NCBI GenBank assembly: GCA_031127075.1
Contig: JARIFA010000003.1
Coordinates: 1-64,000 of the forward strand
DNA length: 64,000 bases
Direction of reading: 5' to 3'
Source of the DNA: Gemmatimonadota bacterium
GTDB lineage: Bacteria > Gemmatimonadota > Gemmatimonadetes > Gemmatimonadales > Gemmatimonadaceae
In this document: positions 59,728 to 64,000 of the stretch, in pieces
Position numbering within the stretch: position 1 is the first letter of the stretch
Layout: each line of letters opens with the position of its first letter
The notes under the pieces: model-generated
What the model was told of the DNA's origin: nothing
The model's input: only the letters and a program-made list of their open reading frames with translations
Databases searched by the model: none
Position numbers and translations under genes: made by a program

Positions 59728-60828
59728 TCAGCCCATCAGGTCGTCGAGGGCGGTCCGTACCGCGTCGAGGCACGGGCGGAGCGTCCCCGTCGAGTGCTCC
59801 CCCATGTGGCCCAGGCGGAAGGTCGCCGTCCGGAGCGGGCCGTAGCCGTCGCCGAGCGTCCATCCCGCGCTCGCCACGCGGCGCACGAGAGCCTCGGCCT
59901 CGATGCCGTCCGGGACGACGCAGGCGGTGACCGCAGCCCCGCGTGCGTCCTCGGGTGCGACGATCCGCAGGTCGATGCCATCGGCACGGACCTCGTCCAC
60001 CCAGGCCGTCATCGCCGCCCGCATCTCCGCGTGCCGGGTCCAGCGCGCCTCGAGTCCCTCGGCCGCGAGACGGGCGACCTGCGTCTCCGCGGCGTAGAGC
60101 AGCGGGAGGGCCGGGGTCGTCGACGACTGGGAGGCGAGCGCATATCGGTGCGCCCGGAGCGGATCGAGATAGAGCCCGCGCCGTGGGTGCGCCCGCGCCG
60201 CCGCGAGGTACCGATCGCTCGCGACCGCGAAGGCGAGGCCCGGCGGGAGCGCGAGCGCCTTCTGGCTCCCGGTGAAGACGAAGTCGAGGTCCCATGCGTC
60301 CGCGAGCACGGGCTGTGCCCCGACCGAGGTCACGGCATCGACGAGGGTGAGCGCGCCGTAGTGCCGCGCCAGGGCCGCCACCGCGGCGAGATCGCTCGCG
60401 GCCCCCGTGCTCGTCTCGACGTGCACCACCGTCACCGCGCGCACATCGCCGGTCACGAGAGCGGCCTCGAGTTCCGCGAGCGGGACCACCCCGCCGAACG
60501 GCGCGAAGCAGCGCTGCACCGTGTGCCCGCACCCCTCGGCCACCTGCGCGAACCGGTCGGCGAACTCGCCGTTCACGAGCGAGACGACGCGTCCGGGGGC
60601 GAGCCCACGCAGCGCCATCTCCATCGCGCCGGTGGCGGACATCGTGAGGAGCCAGACGGGACGGATCGTCCCGAACACACCCTGCAGCCCCCCAGCGACC
60701 GACGCGTGTAGCGCCTCGTACGCCGCCGACCGGTGCGCGATCATCGGCCGCGTCATCGCCGCCAGCACCTCGGGGCGGACGCCCACGGGGCCGGGTACGA
60801 ACCACCGCTCGAGCGCGGCCGCGCTCAC
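59728..60828 (-). CDS. Class V aminotransferase (alanine-glyoxylate/serine-pyruvate type)
   Basis: ERWFVPGPVGVRPEVLAAM; TMSATGAMEMALRGL; VHVETSTGAASDL; DLDFVFTGSQKALALPPGLAF (PLP lysine). Confidence 0.88.
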   Translation of the reverse strand: MSAAALERWFVPGPVGVRPEVLAAMTRPMIAHRSAAYEALHASVAGGLQGVFGTIRPVWLLTMSATGAMEMALRGLAPGRVVSLVNGEFADRFAQVAEGCGHTVQRCFAPFGGVVPLAELEAALVTGDVRAVTVVHVETSTGAASDLAAVAALARHYGALTLVDAVTSVGAQPVLADAWDLDFVFTGSQKALALPPGLAFAVASDRYLAAARAHPRRGLYLDPLRAHRYALASQSSTTPALPLLYAAETQVARLAAEGLEARWTRHAEMRAAMTAWVDEVRADGIDLRIVAPEDARGAAVTACVVPDGIEAEALVRRVASAGWTLGDGYGPLRTATFRLGHMGEHSTGTLRPCLDAVRTALDDLMG

Positions 60829-60889
60829 GCGGGGCGTCCCCGTCCCGGGCGGCGGACCCGCCGAGCGGCCGCCCGCGCAGACGTCCGGC

Positions 60890-62257
<1,368 letters not shown>

Positions 62258-62283
62258 CTAGCGACGTCAGGAGCGGGAGCGAC

Positions 62284-62646
62284 CTAGGTGGTGTGGACGT
62301 CGGCCATCCGCGTCAGGAGCGCGCGGGTGAGCGCCGCCGCACTGGCGCCCAGGAGCGCCGCGAAGGCAAGGGTCACCCAGACATATCGCTCCGGCGTCAT
62401 CCGGAGGACCGGGGCGATCGTCGCGAGCGTCGCGAGCGTCGTCCCCGCCGCGCGGGAGAGCGTGAATGCGAGGAGCCCCCCCCAGCCGAGCGTGGCCCCG
62501 ACCCCGGCGATGACGGAGGCGAAGCGGTCGTCACGGAGGGCGTACCCGGTCACGGCGCCGACCAGAGGGACGCTCCACCACGCGAGGCTCCACGTGCCGA
62601 GTGCGGTCAACATCGCCACCAGAAGGATCCAGAGGAATCGCTTCAT
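62284..62646 (-). CDS. Small hydrophobic membrane protein of unknown function
   Basis: 120 aa, about 4 predicted TM segments, MKRFLWILLVAMLTALGTWSLAWWSVPLVGAVTGYAL; 4-bp overlap with the upstream acylase stop. Confidence 0.75.
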   Translation of the reverse strand: MKRFLWILLVAMLTALGTWSLAWWSVPLVGAVTGYALRDDRFASVIAGVGATLGWGGLLAFTLSRAAGTTLATLATIAPVLRMTPERYVWVTLAFAALLGASAAALTRALLTRMADVHTT

Positions 62647-64000
62647 CGGGCCGCCGCCGGTCGCAGGGTGAGGGTGCTTCGGGCGGTGCCGAGCGCCTCG
62701 GGGGTGCGCGGGGTCCGCAGCGGGGCCAGTGCGCCGCGCTGCCAATCGGGGAGCCGGTCGGCGTAGCGCGATGAGAAGGGGTTCCCGGACTGTCCGCCGG
62801 GGTAGGTGCCCCACGCCCGGAGGGAGTCGCCGAGCTCGACGACGAAGCGCCAGGAGGCGCCGTGGACGCCACGTCCATCGTTCGGGCTCAACGTGCCAGG
62901 CCCCGACTGCATCGGGATGGATTCACGGCCGAAGCCCGGGAGCTCCAGCAGGTGCCGGATGTTGGCCTGGCGGACGGCGCCCCAGCGCCAGTTCGCGGGG
63001 GAGTCGCCGTACGTGGACCCGGTGCGGAGCCAGGCGCGCTCGAGCGCGGCGATGACGATGTCGTCGCGGGTCTCGACGCGGTCGGTCGTGCGCCGGTCAT
63101 CCCACCAGGCGGCGGTCGGGTCACCGAAGAGCCGCACGAGCATCATCGAGCTCGGCGTCGCCACGCGACGGTCCGTCGTGTCGTCGGGCGCGAGGAACTC
63201 GTCCCAGGTGAGGTCGGTGATCGCCGTGAGCAGCGCGTCGTACAGCACGGCGCCGCTGCTCTCCACGGCGAAGCGACCATCCCACCCATCGTTCAGGACG
63301 CGGAGCGCGTCCTGGGCCGCTGCCGGCGCGTCGGGTCGGACCCCGACCGACGCGCGCACCTGGTTGAGAATCGCCGCCGTCAACGGACTGCGGGGATCGG
63401 TGTGGGTGGCGCTCATCTTCTCCGGCGTCATCGCCGCGTCGGCGCGGAGGACCTCGTTGATCCGCATCGCGCGCCACGGCGTCGGCCAGTCCCAACCGAG
63501 ATAGGTCCGGTCGGTGGCGGGATCGATGGGTTGCTGGTTGGCGCTCGCGAGGTAGCCCTGCGCGGGGTCGCGCACCTGCGGGATCCGCTCGCTGGGGAGA
63601 TCGCCGAGCCAGTCACTCGCGCCGCGCGAGCCATCGAAGACGCGGTCGCCGCGCCCATCGCCGGGCCGGATGGGGAACCGCCCCACGCTCCGGATCGCGA
63701 TGTGCCCCGCGCGGTCGGCGACGAGGAAATTCTGCGCCGGCACGCGGAAGGGGCGCATCGCCTCGTACCAGCTGTCGGTCGAGGTCGCGCGGAGGGCGCC
63801 CCAGAATCCGGCGAATTCGTTGGATGGCTCGAGGGCCGTCCAGCGCATCGAGACCCACCCCATCGGGCTGCGCAGCAGCGGTCCCCGATGCGTGCGATAC
63901 AGCGTGTCGACCGCGAGCGTGTCGCCGCCGCGGTCGAGGAAGGCGACGATCTCCGCGGTGACCGGGCGGTCGACGCCGTCCACGCGGTAGCGCGTCGGGG
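62643..64000 (-). CDS. Penicillin acylase family protein, N-terminus outside the window
   Basis: MRWTALEPSNEFAGFWGALRATSTDSWYEAMRPFRVPAQNFLVADRAGHIAIRSVGRFPIRPGDG; QGYLASANQQPIDP; frame open to the window edge. Confidence 0.88.
   Translation of the reverse strand, partial: PTRYRVDGVDRPVTAEIVAFLDRGGDTLAVDTLYRTHRGPLLRSPMGWVSMRWTALEPSNEFAGFWGALRATSTDSWYEAMRPFRVPAQNFLVADRAGHIAIRSVGRFPIRPGDGRGDRVFDGSRGASDWLGDLPSERIPQVRDPAQGYLASANQQPIDPATDRTYLGWDWPTPWRAMRINEVLRADAAMTPEKMSATHTDPRSPLTAAILNQVRASVGVRPDAPAAAQDALRVLNDGWDGRFAVESSGAVLYDALLTAITDLTWDEFLAPDDTTDRRVATPSSMMLVRLFGDPTAAWWDDRRTTDRVETRDDIVIAALERAWLRTGSTYGDSPANWRWGAVRQANIRHLLELPGFGRESIPMQSGPGTLSPNDGRGVHGASWRFVVELGDSLRAWGTYPGGQSGNPFSSRYADRLPDWQRGALAPLRTPRTPEALGTARSTLTLRPAAAR

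Overview
GC-rich bacterial chromosomal segment, probably Gemmatimonadota judging by codon bias and gene content (this is an inference). It is densely coding. I found no tRNA, rRNA, CRISPR array, transposase or phage module. In order: (1) a 3-keto-sugar-type operon: GMC oxidoreductase, gluconate-2-dehydrogenase subunit-3-like protein and a Tat-exported TIM-barrel epimerase; (2) a TPP riboswitch ahead of a TonB-dependent receptor; (3) a HEAT/cyclophilin protein and a TIGR03546/TIGR03545-like pair; (4) beta-propeller and LVIVD proteins, a sterol desaturase, gamma-glutamyltransferase, a CBS protein and a BaeRF-like protein; (5) feoB with a membrane-anchored DtxR-FeoA regulator and a perfect 14-bp palindrome; (6) an APC permease, an AKR-Rid fusion, a sialidase-like/beta-lactamase fusion and a VPS10/BNR protein; (7) the most interesting part, about 29.3-41.6 kb: a putative beta-glucan (laminarin-like) utilisation locus. 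It holds a five-module glycan-binding lipoprotein with A-B-A-B-A repeats, a ROK regulator, a GPH-type MFS symporter, GH16, GH3, and a clan GH-A glycosidase that appears fused to an outer-membrane beta-barrel. The two outward ends of the locus share an identical TTTGTTC-N7-GAACAAA operator placed 27-28 bp after a TTGAC(A/G) -35 box; (8) DUF305, LVIVD and aminotransferase genes; (9) a complete overlapping glycogen operon (glgP-glgB-glgC-glgA-glgX-malQ) followed by a GH13-esterase fusion; (10) an aminotransferase, argG, a small membrane protein and a truncated penicillin acylase. All calls come from reading the sequence and remembered family motifs. No database search was run.
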